A stretch of 64,000 bases of DNA from Streptomyces mobaraensis NBRC 13819 = DSM 40847 (GCF_017916255.1 NZ_CP072827.1:6907501-6971500), one strand, 5' to 3'; shown: positions 38,556 through 47,187, numbered from the stretch's first letter. Translations and numbers: made by a program. The notes: a model not told the origin generated them from the letters alone.

Positions 38556-39908
38556 ATGTCCCTGTCCCAGCAGGCGTCCACCCGTACCAAGCCGCACCTC
38601 AACATCGGCACCATCGGCCACCTCGGCCACGGCAAGACCACTCTCACCTCGGCCATCACCAAGGTGCTCGCGGCCCGCGGCACCGGGACGTTCGTCCCCG
38701 TCACCGGGCTCGACCGCGCGCCCGAGGAACTCGCGCGCGGCGGCACCGTACGCGCCGCGCACCTGGAGTACGAGACCGACGTCCGGCACTACGCCCACAC
38801 GGACCTGCCCGGGCACGCGGAACGCGTCACCCGGGTGGTCGCCGGGCTGGCCCGGCTGGACGGGGCCGTCCTGGTCGTCTCGGCGGTCGACGGCGTGGAG
38901 CCGCAGACCGTCGAACACGTCCTGCTGGCCCGGCGGATGGGCGTCGAGCACCTCGTCGTGGCGCTGAGCAAGACCGACGCCGCGCAGCCGGAGCTGACCG
39001 AACTCGTCGAACTCCGGGTCCGCGAGCTGCTCTCCGCGCACGGCTACCCCGGGGAGCTCACTCCGGTCGCCCGGGTCTCCGCCCTGGGCGCCCTGTCCGG
39101 CGACCCGCGCGCGACCGCCGGTATCGAGGCGCTGCTCGACGCCGTCGACACCTACCTCCCCGACCCGGCGCGGTGCGACGACGCGCCCTTCCTGCTGCCG
39201 GTGGAACGGATGCTGGTGCTGCGCGGGGTCGGCGCCGCCGTCACGGGCACCGTCGAACGCGGCAGCGTACGCCTCCGGGACCTGGTCGAGGTGCCGGAGG
39301 CGCTGGACCTCACGGTCGTGACCGGCCTGGAGAGCTTCGGCCGCCCGCTGGAGACCGCCCGGGCCGGCGACCGGGTCGCCCTGCTGCTCCGCGGGGCGCA
39401 GGGGCACGAAGTCCGGCGCGGGGACGTGGTGGTCGCGCCGGGTAGCGTCACCGTCCACCGGCGCTTCACGGCGCGCCTGCGGGTGCTCACCCCGGCGGAG
39501 GGCGGCCGCCGTACCCCGCTCACCACCGGCTGCCGCGCCACGTTCCACTTCCGCACGGCCGCCCTGACCGGCCGGCTCGACTTCGACACCCGCGGCCTCG
39601 AACCGGTCGGCCTCGAACCGGCCGGCATCGAACCGGTCGGCATCGAACCGGTCGGTCTCGAACCGGTCGGCATCGGCTCGCACGGTCTCGACCCACACGG
39701 CCTCGCCCCGGACGTCCCCGGCTCACACGGCCTCGCCCGCCCCGGCGAGACGGTGGGCCTCACCGCCGTCCTCGACCGCGGGACCCCGCTCGAACCGGGG
39801 CTCGCCTTCGCCCTCCGCGAGGGCGGACGCACCGTCGGCACCGGCACGGTGACCGCCGTGGCGGACCGGCCGGCCCACGGCGCCCGGCAGAATGGGGCAC
39901 GTGGATGA
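38556..39908 (+). CDS. Divergent EF-Tu paralogue (Tuf3-like) with pentapeptide-repeat insertion
   Basis: 450 residues against about 397 for EF-Tu. Domain I: GHLGHGKTT (normally GHVDHGKTT), RGGTV (RGITI), DLPGHAE (DCPGHAD, the catalytic His kept) and SKTD (NKxD, Asn changed to Ser). Domain II begins at PVERMLVLRGVGAAVTGTVERG. In domain III, after TTGCRATFHFRTAALTG, a run of about 47 residues of LEPVG/IEPVG-type repeats is inserted before RPGETVGLTAVLDRG. The changes suggest it is not the housekeeping factor. Streptomyces carry divergent tuf3 genes linked to stress or elfamycin resistance; this is a plausible parallel. GGAG lies 9 bases before the ATG. Confidence 0.85.
   Translation: MSLSQQASTRTKPHLNIGTIGHLGHGKTTLTSAITKVLAARGTGTFVPVTGLDRAPEELARGGTVRAAHLEYETDVRHYAHTDLPGHAERVTRVVAGLARLDGAVLVVSAVDGVEPQTVEHVLLARRMGVEHLVVALSKTDAAQPELTELVELRVRELLSAHGYPGELTPVARVSALGALSGDPRATAGIEALLDAVDTYLPDPARCDDAPFLLPVERMLVLRGVGAAVTGTVERGSVRLRDLVEVPEALDLTVVTGLESFGRPLETARAGDRVALLLRGAQGHEVRRGDVVVAPGSVTVHRRFTARLRVLTPAEGGRRTPLTTGCRATFHFRTAALTGRLDFDTRGLEPVGLEPAGIEPVGIEPVGLEPVGIGSHGLDPHGLAPDVPGSHGLARPGETVGLTAVLDRGTPLEPGLAFALREGGRTVGTGTVTAVADRPAHGARQNGARG
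39594..39735. repeat. 15-bp tandem repeat inside the EF-Tu paralogue
   Basis: Five clear copies of GGcaTCGAACCGGTC-type units (39594-39668) are followed by about four degraded ones (GGTCTCGACCCACAC and similar). They encode GLEPV, GIEPV, then GLDPH. The frame is kept. Confidence 0.9.
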
Positions 39909-40746
39909 ACGGATACCCGTGACCCGGGACGTGGCCGGTGGCACCGCCAAACTGCTGCCTGACGTCGACCGCGAGCGCGCCTGGCTGCTGACGGTCGACG
40001 GCGCGCCCCAGTCGTACGTCGACCTCGGTGACCCCGAGCACCTGGAGTTCGAGTACGCGCGGCGGATCGGGCACGTCCTCGACACCGCGGCCGACCCGGG
40101 CCGCCCGCTCGACGTACTGCACCTCGGCGGCGGCGCCCTCACCCTGCCGCGCTACACCGCGGCCACCCGGCCCGGCTCCCGGCAGCGGGTGGTGGAGGCC
40201 GACCGCGGGATCGTCGACCTCGTCGCCGAACACCTGCCGCTGCCCGCCGGTTCGGGCGTCACCGTCCGCGCCGAGGACGCCCGGGCCGCCCTGGAGAACG
40301 CCCCGGACGCCTCGGCGGACGTGATCGTCGCCGATGTCTTCGGCGGCTCGCGGGTGCCCGCGCACCTCACCTCCGTCGAGTACGCCGGCTCGGCCGCCCG
40401 GGTGCTCCGCCCCGGCGGCCGGTACGCGGCCAACCTGGCCGACGGGGCGCCGTTCGACTTCCTGCGCTCGCAGGTCGCGACGTTCGCGGCGGTCTTCCCC
40501 CGGCTGTGCCTGATCGCGGAGGCGCCGGTGCTGCGGGGCCGCCGGTTCGGCAACGCGATCCTCGTCGCCTCCACCGCGGAGCTGCCGCTGGACGCCCTGG
40601 CCCGGCGCGCCGCCGCCGACGCCTTCCCGGCGCGGGTCACCCACGGGGACGCCCTGGCCCGCTTCGCGGCGGGGGCGGTCCCGGTGGGCGACCGGGAGGC
40701 GGTCGGGTCGCCGGAACCGCCGGGCGGGGCGTTCGGGATCGGGTGA
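39892..40746 (+). CDS. Spermidine-synthase-like (SpeE fold) protein
   Basis: 284 residues. The Rossmann part shows QSYVDLGDPEHLEFEYARRIGHVLD, VLHLGGGALTLPRY, RVVEADRGIVDLV and DVIVADVFGGSRVP, as in SAM/dcSAM-binding spermidine synthases. The usual D-x-x-DP catalytic stretch reads ADVFGGS, so polyamine synthesis is doubtful; actinobacterial members are often called fused-MFS/spermidine synthase or methyltransferase-like. It starts 17 bp inside the EF-Tu-like gene (ATG 39892; a GTG at 39901 is an alternative), so the two are probably an operon. Confidence 0.82.
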   Translation: MGHVDERIPVTRDVAGGTAKLLPDVDRERAWLLTVDGAPQSYVDLGDPEHLEFEYARRIGHVLDTAADPGRPLDVLHLGGGALTLPRYTAATRPGSRQRVVEADRGIVDLVAEHLPLPAGSGVTVRAEDARAALENAPDASADVIVADVFGGSRVPAHLTSVEYAGSAARVLRPGGRYAANLADGAPFDFLRSQVATFAAVFPRLCLIAEAPVLRGRRFGNAILVASTAELPLDALARRAAADAFPARVTHGDALARFAAGAVPVGDREAVGSPEPPGGAFGIG

Positions 40747-40770
40747 CGCGGCCGGTTCCCCGGAGGTCGC

Positions 40771-41880
40771 TCAGGAAGCGGACGGCAGCGGGCGCATCGA
40801 ACTCATGATCTTCTTGATGACGTCGTCCGGCACCTCGTCCTTGACGCCCTTGGCGGAGTACAGCACCCATGTGACCAGGTCGTTCTCCTTGTTCTTGAAC
40901 GTCAGGGTGAACGCCTTGCCGTCCGTCGCGCAGGCGTCGGACTTCGCGACCCCCGTCACCGTGGCCGACGAGGTGTAGCCGCTGACGCCGTGGTCACTGG
41001 TGAACGGCTTGGCCTTGGCGCCCGCGAAACGGCCGGTCTTCTTCTGGTCGAAGGCGGCCCAGACCCAGCTCAGCGCCTCGGTCTCGGCGGCGTCGGCCTC
41101 GCTCTTCGCGCCCTGCGCGCCCTTGGTCCCGGTGCCGCCCAGGCTGTTGTCGGCCTTGCACGCGCCGTCCTTGTAGCTGGCGACGGAACTCATGCTGATG
41201 ACCGACTTGCCCTTGTCGTCCAGGAAGCCGGACGACATCCCGGGCTCGACCTTCCAGTCCGGCGGGACGTCGAAGACCGCCAGCCGCTTGGTGCTGATGA
41301 CGGGCTTCCAGCCGTTGATCACCGGCTTGACCCCGTCGTCGTCCCCCCGGCCGCCGCCCGACGGGTCCGGGGTCGACGAGCCGCTGGTGGACGGACTCGG
41401 CGACGCCGAGCCGGACGCGGGCGCCGAGGCCGGCGGCTTGGGGTCGTCCTGCGCGGAGGTCTTCTCGCCGTCGTCCTTCAGGACGACGAAGCCGGTGACC
41501 ACCGCGGCCGCCACCACGGCCAGGGCCGCCGTGACCGCGATGACGGTGGTGCGCCGGCCGCCCCCGCCCGTGCCTCCGCCTCCGCCCGACGGCGGCATCG
41601 GGGGACCCGGCGGGGCCTGGGGAGGCTGAGGCGTCTGGAGGGTGGGAGGTACCTGGGGTGCCTGAGGCGTTTGATGTGCCTGAGGCGTCTGCCACTGCGG
41701 CCCGCCGGGCTGCCCGGCTCCGGATCCGCCTCCGACCGGCTGGGCGTAGGGGTTCTGCTGGGGGGAGCCCGGCCCCGGCTGCTGGTACGGATTGGGCTGC
41801 GGGTACCCCGGCTGCTGGTACGGGTTCGGCTGCTGCGGGTTCTGCTCGCCCCCGTTGGCGGGCTGCTGTCCTGGCCACAT
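40771..41880 (-). CDS. Single-pass membrane protein with Pro/Gln-rich cytoplasmic tail (DUF8017-like)
   Basis: 369 residues. The first 110 are Gln/Pro/Asn repeats (NPYQQPGYPQPNPYQQPG), then GRRTTVIAVTAALAVVAAAVVTGFVVLKDD forms one membrane helix, then a Ser/Pro/Asp stalk, and a C-terminal extracellular domain (WKPVISTKRLAVFDVPPDWKV to IKKIMSSMRPLP) with two to three Cys. The layout is very common in Streptomyces and its role is unknown. Start ATG 41880. Confidence 0.85.
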   Translation of the reverse strand: MWPGQQPANGGEQNPQQPNPYQQPGYPQPNPYQQPGPGSPQQNPYAQPVGGGSGAGQPGGPQWQTPQAHQTPQAPQVPPTLQTPQPPQAPPGPPMPPSGGGGGTGGGGRRTTVIAVTAALAVVAAAVVTGFVVLKDDGEKTSAQDDPKPPASAPASGSASPSPSTSGSSTPDPSGGGRGDDDGVKPVINGWKPVISTKRLAVFDVPPDWKVEPGMSSGFLDDKGKSVISMSSVASYKDGACKADNSLGGTGTKGAQGAKSEADAAETEALSWVWAAFDQKKTGRFAGAKAKPFTSDHGVSGYTSSATVTGVAKSDACATDGKAFTLTFKNKENDLVTWVLYSAKGVKDEVPDDVIKKIMSSMRPLPSAS

Positions 41881-41963
41881 GGCCGACAACGATAAGGGGC
41901 CCAGGTGACAGGTATCGCCGCCGACCCTTTCCGCCCACCCCTACCGGCTGGTAACTTCGCCGC

Positions 41964-42422
41964 ATGTCTGACACGACCCAGCCCTCGATCGGCGATCTGC
42001 TCGCGGCCACCGTTCCGATGGTCCGCACCCTCAACCTCGTCTACGAGGTGACGACCCCCGAGCGGGCGGTGCTGCGCCTGCCGGACCAGCCGGAGTACCG
42101 CAACCACGTGGGCGGCCCGCACGCCGGCGCCATGTTCACCCTGGCCGAGTCGGCGAGCGGGGCGATCGTCCTGGCGGCCTTCGGTGACCACCTGTCGCGG
42201 ATGACGCCGCTGCCCGTCCGGGCCGAGGTCGCCTACAAGAAGATCGCCAGGGGCGAGGTCACCGCCACCGCCGTGCTCGGCCGGCCGGCGGACGAGGTGC
42301 TCGCCGAACTCGACGCCGGCGGGCGCCCCGAGTTCCCGGTGCGGATCTCCCTCACCCGTGAGGAGGACGGAGCGGAAACGGGCGAGATGTCCGTTGTGTG
42401 GACACTGCGTCCGAACAAATAG
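41964..42422 (+). CDS. Hotdog-fold thioesterase-like protein (PaaI/DUF4442)
   Basis: 152 residues. The active-site helix region YRNHVGGPHAGAMFTLAESASG and the later PLPVRAEVAYKKIARGEV fit the DUF4442 branch of hotdog thioesterases. It probably hydrolyses an acyl-CoA. It stands alone, divergent from the DUF8017-like gene, with an 83-bp gap. Confidence 0.85.
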   Translation: MSDTTQPSIGDLLAATVPMVRTLNLVYEVTTPERAVLRLPDQPEYRNHVGGPHAGAMFTLAESASGAIVLAAFGDHLSRMTPLPVRAEVAYKKIARGEVTATAVLGRPADEVLAELDAGGRPEFPVRISLTREEDGAETGEMSVVWTLRPNK

Positions 42423-42473
42423 CCGTTCCCCTCAACCGCTCGCCCCGGAGTTGAGTCCTTACCTCCAGTAGGC

Positions 42474-42508
42474 TTCCCGGCGTGCGCCGTCTCGGCGCAC
42501 GCCGGGAA
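42474..42508. terminator. Perfect 16-bp hairpin in the gap before dedA
   Basis: TTCCCGGCGTGCGCCG and CGGCGCACGCCGGGAA pair without a mismatch around a TCT loop. It lies 52 bp after the thioesterase stop and 28 bp before the TTG start of dedA, so it could be a terminator or, if the promoter lies upstream, a leader structure. Confidence 0.7.
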
Positions 42509-42536
42509 CAGGTCGTCAACCGGGGAGGAACCGGCG

Positions 42537-43199
42537 TTGCACATCCAGGAGTGGCTCGAATCCGTACCGGCGGTCGCCGTCTACCTGCTGGTGGGCGGGG
42601 TCATCGGGCTGGAGAGCCTGGGCATCCCGCTTCCCGGCGAGATCGTCCTCGTGAGCGCCACGCTGATGGCCGCCACCCAGGACCACATCAACCCCTACAT
42701 CCTCGGGGCCTGCGCCGTCGCGGGCGCCATCATCGGCGACTCGATCGGCTACCTGATCGGCCGCAAGGGCGGCAAGCCGCTGCTCGACTGGCTCGGCCGC
42801 AAGTTCCCCAAGCACTTCGGCCCGCACCACGTCGCCACCGCCGAGCGCTCCTTCCAGAAGTGGGGCATGTGGGCCGTCTTCGTCGGCCGCTTCATCGCCC
42901 TGCTGCGCATCTTCGCCGGCCCGCTCGCGGGCGTGCTGCACATGCCGTACTGGAAGTTCCTCATCGCCAACGTCCTCGGCGGCATCGTCTGGGCCGGCGG
43001 CACCGTCGCCCTCATCTACACGGTGGGCAAGGCGGCCGAGGAGTGGATCGGCAAGTTCTCCTGGGTGGGCCTGCTGGCCGCCGTGCTCTTCGGGGTGGGC
43101 TCCTTCGTCGTCATGCGGATCAAGGCGAAGAAGGCCAAGGCCGAGAGCGAGGCCGCACCGGCTACCGAGCAGCCGGAGGCGGTCCCGGCGGGCGACTGA
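42537..43199 (+). CDS. DedA-family membrane protein
   Basis: 220 residues. VTT-domain signature: GVIGLESLGIPLPGEIVL, then GAIIGDSIGYLIGRKGG, FVGRFIALLRIFAGPLAGVLHMPYWKFL and GGIVWAG. DedA proteins move phospholipids or undecaprenyl phosphate across the membrane and protect against membrane stress. A TTG start is chosen because GGGGAGGA lies at proper spacing and no ATG or GTG is available. The tail is Lys/Glu-rich. Confidence 0.9.
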   Translation: MHIQEWLESVPAVAVYLLVGGVIGLESLGIPLPGEIVLVSATLMAATQDHINPYILGACAVAGAIIGDSIGYLIGRKGGKPLLDWLGRKFPKHFGPHHVATAERSFQKWGMWAVFVGRFIALLRIFAGPLAGVLHMPYWKFLIANVLGGIVWAGGTVALIYTVGKAAEEWIGKFSWVGLLAAVLFGVGSFVVMRIKAKKAKAESEAAPATEQPEAVPAGD

Positions 43200-43240
43200 C
43201 CCGCTCCGCCCCCGTCGCTTCTGTGATCTTCACCCCATCC

Positions 43241-43268
43241 GGCCCCGACGCCTCCGCGCGTCGGGGCC
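43241..43268 (+). terminator. Hairpin after dedA
   Basis: GGCCCCGACG and CGTCGGGGCC form a perfect 10-bp stem around 8 bases, 41 bp after the dedA stop. Confidence 0.75.
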
Positions 43269-43328
43269 GTCGGTCTACCGTGCCGGGGACGACGGCGACT
43301 CCCTGACGACGGCGAAGAGGAGCGGATC

Positions 43329-43862
43329 ATGGCGACGGAACGGGCGCTGATCACCGGTGTGGGCGGCAAGGAGCCGGTGGTGGACCCGGCGGCGTTCACC
43401 GCCCCCACCTCCGTCGTCCTCGGCGACGTCACCCTCGCCCCCGGCTCCGGCGTCTGGTACCACGCCGTCCTGCGCGCCGACTGCGGCCCGATCACGCTGG
43501 GCGCCGACAGCAACATCCAGGACAACTGCACCGTCCACGTGGACCCCGGCTTCCCCGTCGCCATCGGCGAGCGCGTGACCGTGGGGCACAACGCCGTCCT
43601 GCACGGCTGCACCGTCGAGGACGACGTCCTCATCGGCATGGGCGCCACCGTCCTCAACGGCGCCCACATCGGCGCCGGTTCCCTCGTCGCCGCCCAGGCC
43701 CTCGTCCCCCAGGGCATGCGCGTCCCCCCGGGCTCCCTGGTGGCCGGCGTCCCGGCGAAGGTCCGACGCGAACTGACCGCCGAGGAGCGCGAACACGTCC
43801 GGATCAACGCCGTCATCTACGTGGAACTGGCGAAGACCCACCGCGAGGCGCTGGGCGGTTGA
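43329..43862 (+). CDS. Gamma-class carbonic anhydrase-like protein (left-handed beta-helix)
   Basis: 177 residues of hexapeptide repeats. Three metal-ligand histidines can be placed: CTVHVDPG, VGHNAVLHGC (two). Also WYHAVLRADCGPITLG and LVAGVPAKVRREL. Homologues such as YrdA/PaaY bind zinc or iron and hydrate CO2 weakly or hydrolyse thioesters. GAGGAGCGG precedes the ATG. It overlaps nothing, but the next acyltransferase gene begins 83 bp later on the same strand. Confidence 0.88.
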   Translation: MATERALITGVGGKEPVVDPAAFTAPTSVVLGDVTLAPGSGVWYHAVLRADCGPITLGADSNIQDNCTVHVDPGFPVAIGERVTVGHNAVLHGCTVEDDVLIGMGATVLNGAHIGAGSLVAAQALVPQGMRVPPGSLVAGVPAKVRRELTAEEREHVRINAVIYVELAKTHREALGG

Positions 43863-43945
43863 CGGCCCGTCGGCCGGCCGCCGGTGGGGGCAAGATCACA
43901 GGGTGGGCCCAGGTCGGCGTGGGGTCGGCTGAGTACGGTGGGCGG

Positions 43946-44647
43946 GTGCCGACGTATCGAAACACGTTCTCGTCCGGCGCCGCTGCGGCCTTCGGGGCCT
44001 GGCGGCGCCGCGCCGTCTCACGGGCGGTCCACCGCGGCTGGCGCTGGGTGCAGGACCGCGGCGCGGTGACGGCCGAGCGCCCGGGGCCGTACCGCTTCGG
44101 GAGGATCGGGGCGCACACGCGTCTCGCGTTCCCCTTGGGCACCGTGTTCGGGGAGCGGTGGATCGAGATCGGGGACCACTGCATCATCGGTGAACAGGTC
44201 ACGCTGACCGTCGGCATGGTGCCCGGCATGGACCTCGGGCCCGACCCGCTGCTGCGGCTGGGCAACGGGGTGGTGCTCGGCCGGGGCAGCCATGTGATCG
44301 CCTCGTGCGAGGTGACCATCGGGGACGACGTCTTCTGCGGCCCGTACGTCTATGTGACGAGCGACAATCACTCGTACGAGGACCCCACGCAGCCCATAGG
44401 CCGGCAGTGGCCGCGCAGCGCGCCCGTCGAGATCGGCTCCGGCAGCTGGCTGGGCGCGGGGGCGGTGATCCTGCCCGGGGCGCGGCTGGGGCGGAACGTC
44501 GTGGTGGCGGCCGGGGCGGTGGTCCGGGGCGAGGTCCCGGACCACGCGGTGGTCGCCGGCGTGCCGGCCAAGGTCGTGCGGCGGTGGGACGAGGAACGGG
44601 GCTGGACACCGCCGATGCGGGGGGCGCCGAAGGCGCCGGAGGTTTGA
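43946..44647 (+). CDS. Hexapeptide-repeat (LbetaH) acyltransferase
   Basis: 233 residues, beginning at a GTG (VPTYRNTFSS). Repeats in the C-terminal half follow the NodL/maltose acetyltransferase pattern: EIGDHCIIGEQVTLTVG, GDDVFCGPYVYVTSDNHSYEDP (catalytic His in SDNH), GSWLGAGAVILPGARLGRNVVVAAGAVV and VAGVPAKVV. It probably acetylates a sugar or cell-surface glycan. The substrate is not indicated by the neighbours. Confidence 0.85.
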   Translation: MPTYRNTFSSGAAAAFGAWRRRAVSRAVHRGWRWVQDRGAVTAERPGPYRFGRIGAHTRLAFPLGTVFGERWIEIGDHCIIGEQVTLTVGMVPGMDLGPDPLLRLGNGVVLGRGSHVIASCEVTIGDDVFCGPYVYVTSDNHSYEDPTQPIGRQWPRSAPVEIGSGSWLGAGAVILPGARLGRNVVVAAGAVVRGEVPDHAVVAGVPAKVVRRWDEERGWTPPMRGAPKAPEV

Positions 44648-45015
44648 GGGGGGGTGGTGCGGCGTGCGAGAGGTGGGGCGGGCGCCCGGCCGTGGTGGGG
44701 CGCCGGGCCACCGACGGGCGGAGCTGTGAGGCGCCGCCGTCCGGGGTGGGGCGTCCGGTGTGGCCCCCGGCCTCCATCGGTGCGTGGGCCTCTCGCCTCC
44801 ACCGGTGCGGGCCTCCCGCCTCTACCGGTGTGGCCCTTCCGGCCTCCGTCGGCAAGGGGCTCCGGCGTCCTCCGCGTGGTCCGGCGCCGTCGGCCCCCAG
44901 TGCCGTCGGCCCCCCCAGCGCTGTCGGCCCCCGCGTTCCCGGCGCCGTCGTCCCCGCGCCCCCGTCGCCGTCGCGTCGCGCCCCCCGCGCCGTCGTCCCC
45001 GCGTCTGCGGCGTCG
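44648..45015. repeat. 368-bp low-complexity gap with short imperfect repeats
   Basis: Words such as CTCCACCGGTGCGGGCCTC and CCGTCGGCCCCC recur several times each. Frames through it give Ala/Gly/Arg/Pro strings only. It separates the convergent acyltransferase and EamA genes. Confidence 0.55.
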
Positions 45016-45876
45016 TCAGCCCGTCGCGAGCAATACCGTGCCGATGAGGGCCAGTCCGGCGCCCGACGCCTGCACCGAGCGGAGCCGTTCGTTGAGCACG
45101 CCCCGCGCGGTCAGCGCCGTCACCACCGGGTAGAGCGAGGCGAGGACGGCGGCGACGGTGACCGGGCCGCTGTGGGCGGCCAGGTTGTAGGTGCCGTTGG
45201 CGGCCACGTCGGCCAGTCCGACGAAGGCCAGCGCGGGCAGGGCGGGCAGGAGGGCGCTCCGGCCGCCCTCCGGAAGCACCGCGCCGCCGCGCCGCGCGGA
45301 GACCAGCAGGGCGCCGCCGCCGACGAGCACATTGCACAGCCGCTGCACGAACAGCGCCAGGAACAGGCCGGTCAGGGTGTGGGACGCTTCGGCGATCAGG
45401 GCCATCACCGTGCCGAAGCCGAGCGCCGCGACGAGCGTCAGCAGCAGGGTCTGCCGGCGCACCGCGCCGCCGCCCGGTCCGCTCGCGAGGACGACGCCGG
45501 CCACGGCGACCACGATGCCCGCCACCTGCAGCACCCCGGGCCGTTCGCCGGCCGCGAGGCCGACGCCGAGCGGGACGAGGACGCTGCCGAGCGCGGCGAC
45601 CGGGGCGACGACGCCCATCGGGCCCTGGGCCAGCGCCCGGTAGAAGAAGAGCACCGCCACCGGACCGATCACGCCCGCGGCCACCGCGAACCACAGCCGG
45701 GGCGTGGCCTCCGACCAGCCGCCGGTGGCCACGACGATCGTGCCCAGCGCGGTCAGGGCCAGTATCTGCGAGACCACGACCACCGTCAGGGCCGGGATGC
45801 GACGGGTGAGCAGGCCGCCGCCGAAGTCGGCCAGCCCCCACAGGAGGCTGGTGGCCAGGGCGAAGATCGGTGTCAT
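45016..45876 (-). CDS. EamA/DMT-family transporter
   Basis: 286 residues, ten predicted helices in two EamA halves: LLWGLADFGGGLLTRRIP to VLASGPGGG, and LLLTLVAALGFGTVMALI to LALIGTVLLATG. GPMGVVAPVAALGSVLVPLGV is typical. It exports amino acids or other small metabolites. The start at 45876 has GAGG 8 bases upstream. It is divergent from an XRE-cupin regulator across a 95-bp gap with an inverted repeat, the usual arrangement of a metabolite sensor and its exporter. Confidence 0.88.
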   Translation of the reverse strand: MTPIFALATSLLWGLADFGGGLLTRRIPALTVVVVSQILALTALGTIVVATGGWSEATPRLWFAVAAGVIGPVAVLFFYRALAQGPMGVVAPVAALGSVLVPLGVGLAAGERPGVLQVAGIVVAVAGVVLASGPGGGAVRRQTLLLTLVAALGFGTVMALIAEASHTLTGLFLALFVQRLCNVLVGGGALLVSARRGGAVLPEGGRSALLPALPALAFVGLADVAANGTYNLAAHSGPVTVAAVLASLYPVVTALTARGVLNERLRSVQASGAGLALIGTVLLATG

Positions 45877-45897
45877 GGGGTGAACCTCGCAGTGCAG

Positions 45898-45928
45898 TAC
45901 AGTGAATGGCGCGAACGGGCACACTGTA
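45898..45928. promoter_or_regulatory. Probable operator between exporter and XRE-cupin regulator
   Basis: TACAGTG and CACTGTA are a perfect inverted pair with 17 bases between. Half-site-like words (TTCACTCC, ACTGAA) follow. It lies centrally in the divergent promoter region. Confidence 0.6.
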
Positions 45929-45971
45929 GTTCACTCCACTGAACCGCGTCATCGAAGATATTGGATGGAAC

Positions 45972-46592
45972 GTGACGGACCTCGACCAGCTCACGCAGTC
46001 GCTCGCCCGGAACCTCAAACACTGGCGCGCCGAGCGGAACTTCACGCTCGACGCCCTCGCCGCCCGCTCCGGTGTGAGCCGCGGCATGATCATCCAGATC
46101 GAACAGGCGCGGACCAACCCCAGCGTCGGCACCACCGTCAAGCTCGCCGACGCCCTCGGCATCAGCATCACCACGCTGCTCGACTACGAGCACGGTCCGC
46201 GCGTCCGGCTCGTCCCGGAGGGCGAGGCCGTGCAGATGTGGTCCACCGGGGCCGGCAGCCACACCTCCCTGCTGATCGGCGCCGAGAGCCCGGGGCCGCT
46301 GGAACTGTGGGACTGGCGGGTCGAGCCCGGCGACGAGAGCGCCTCCGACCCGCACCCCGCAGGCACCGTCGAACTGCTGCGGGTGACCGCCGGGGTGCTC
46401 ACGCTCGTCGTCGACGGGGAGGAGCACACCGTCCCCGCCGGAACGGCGGCGGCGTTCGAGGCCGACGTCCGGCACACGTACCGCAACGACGGGACGGTGC
46501 CCGTCAGGATGACGATGGTGGTGGCGGTGCCGCCGGTGGCCCGGAAGGAAGCGCGCCCGGACTCCGGTCACCGTGCCGGGGGCGGCTGTTAA
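45972..46592 (+). CDS. XRE-family regulator with C-terminal cupin sensor domain
   Basis: 206 residues. HTH at 8-65: HWRAERNFTLDALAARSGVSRGMIIQIEQARTNPS in two helices. Cupin at about 110-190: GTVELLRVTAGVLTLVVDGEEHTVPAGTAAAFEADVRHTYRN. Such proteins sense a small molecule in the cupin barrel and regulate nearby transport genes. GTG start at 45972. The YbaK gene begins 10 bp after its stop, so they may be co-transcribed. Confidence 0.9.
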   Translation: MTDLDQLTQSLARNLKHWRAERNFTLDALAARSGVSRGMIIQIEQARTNPSVGTTVKLADALGISITTLLDYEHGPRVRLVPEGEAVQMWSTGAGSHTSLLIGAESPGPLELWDWRVEPGDESASDPHPAGTVELLRVTAGVLTLVVDGEEHTVPAGTAAAFEADVRHTYRNDGTVPVRMTMVVAVPPVARKEARPDSGHRAGGGC

Positions 46593-46602
46593 CGTGCCCC
46601 GC

Positions 46603-47172
46603 ATGATCGCCCAACGAACCCCCATGGAAGCGTTCGACGACGTCCGCCCCGCGCCGGAACGGATGGACCTGCTGGTGCCGCCCGTCGCCGCCGCCCTCGG
46701 CGCCTGGCCCGGCCCCGGCACCGCCGACCAGGTGCTGCACGTGGACACGGCGCCCGAAGTCGCCGATACGGCCGTACTGGTGGAGCACTACGGGCCCTGG
46801 CTGCTGGAGCAGTCCGCCAACTGCGTCGTCGTCGCGGCCCGACGCGGCGGGGTGAGCAGCCTGGCCGCCTGCGTCGTCCTCGGCCACACGCGCGTGGACG
46901 TCAACGGCACCGTCCGGCGGCACCTCGGGGCGCGCAAGGCGTCCTTCGCCTCCATGGACACCGCTCTGGAGGCCACGGGCATGGAGTACGGCGGCATCAC
47001 CCCGATCGGACTGCCCGCCGACTGGCCGCTGTTGATCGACGCGGCGGTCGTCGCGAGCCCGTACGTCCTCATCGGCAGCGGCAGCCGGCGCGGCAAGCTC
47101 ATCGCCCCCGGCGCGGCCCTCGCCGGGCTGCCGGGGGCGACGGTGCTGGAGGGGCTGGCGGTGGCCGGCTGA
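46603..47172 (+). CDS. YbaK/EbsC-type aminoacyl-tRNA deacylase-like protein
   Basis: 189 residues. Core motifs: NCVVVAARRGG, DVNGTVRRHLGARKASFAS with the conserved Lys, GMEYGGITPIGLPADWPLLID and LIGSGSRRGKLIAPG. The family removes wrongly attached amino acids from tRNA (for example Cys from tRNA-Pro), working in trans beside the synthetase. The ATG at 46603 is used; a GTG at 46594 is also possible. Confidence 0.85.
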   Translation: MIAQRTPMEAFDDVRPAPERMDLLVPPVAAALGAWPGPGTADQVLHVDTAPEVADTAVLVEHYGPWLLEQSANCVVVAARRGGVSSLAACVVLGHTRVDVNGTVRRHLGARKASFASMDTALEATGMEYGGITPIGLPADWPLLIDAAVVASPYVLIGSGSRRGKLIAPGAALAGLPGATVLEGLAVAG

Positions 47173-47187
47173 GCCGCTCGGCGGCCT

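Noticed and set aside
38556..39908. Housekeeping tuf gene
   Set aside because: Key GTPase motifs differ, domain III is interrupted and no ribosomal-protein or rpsG/fusA genes are adjacent.
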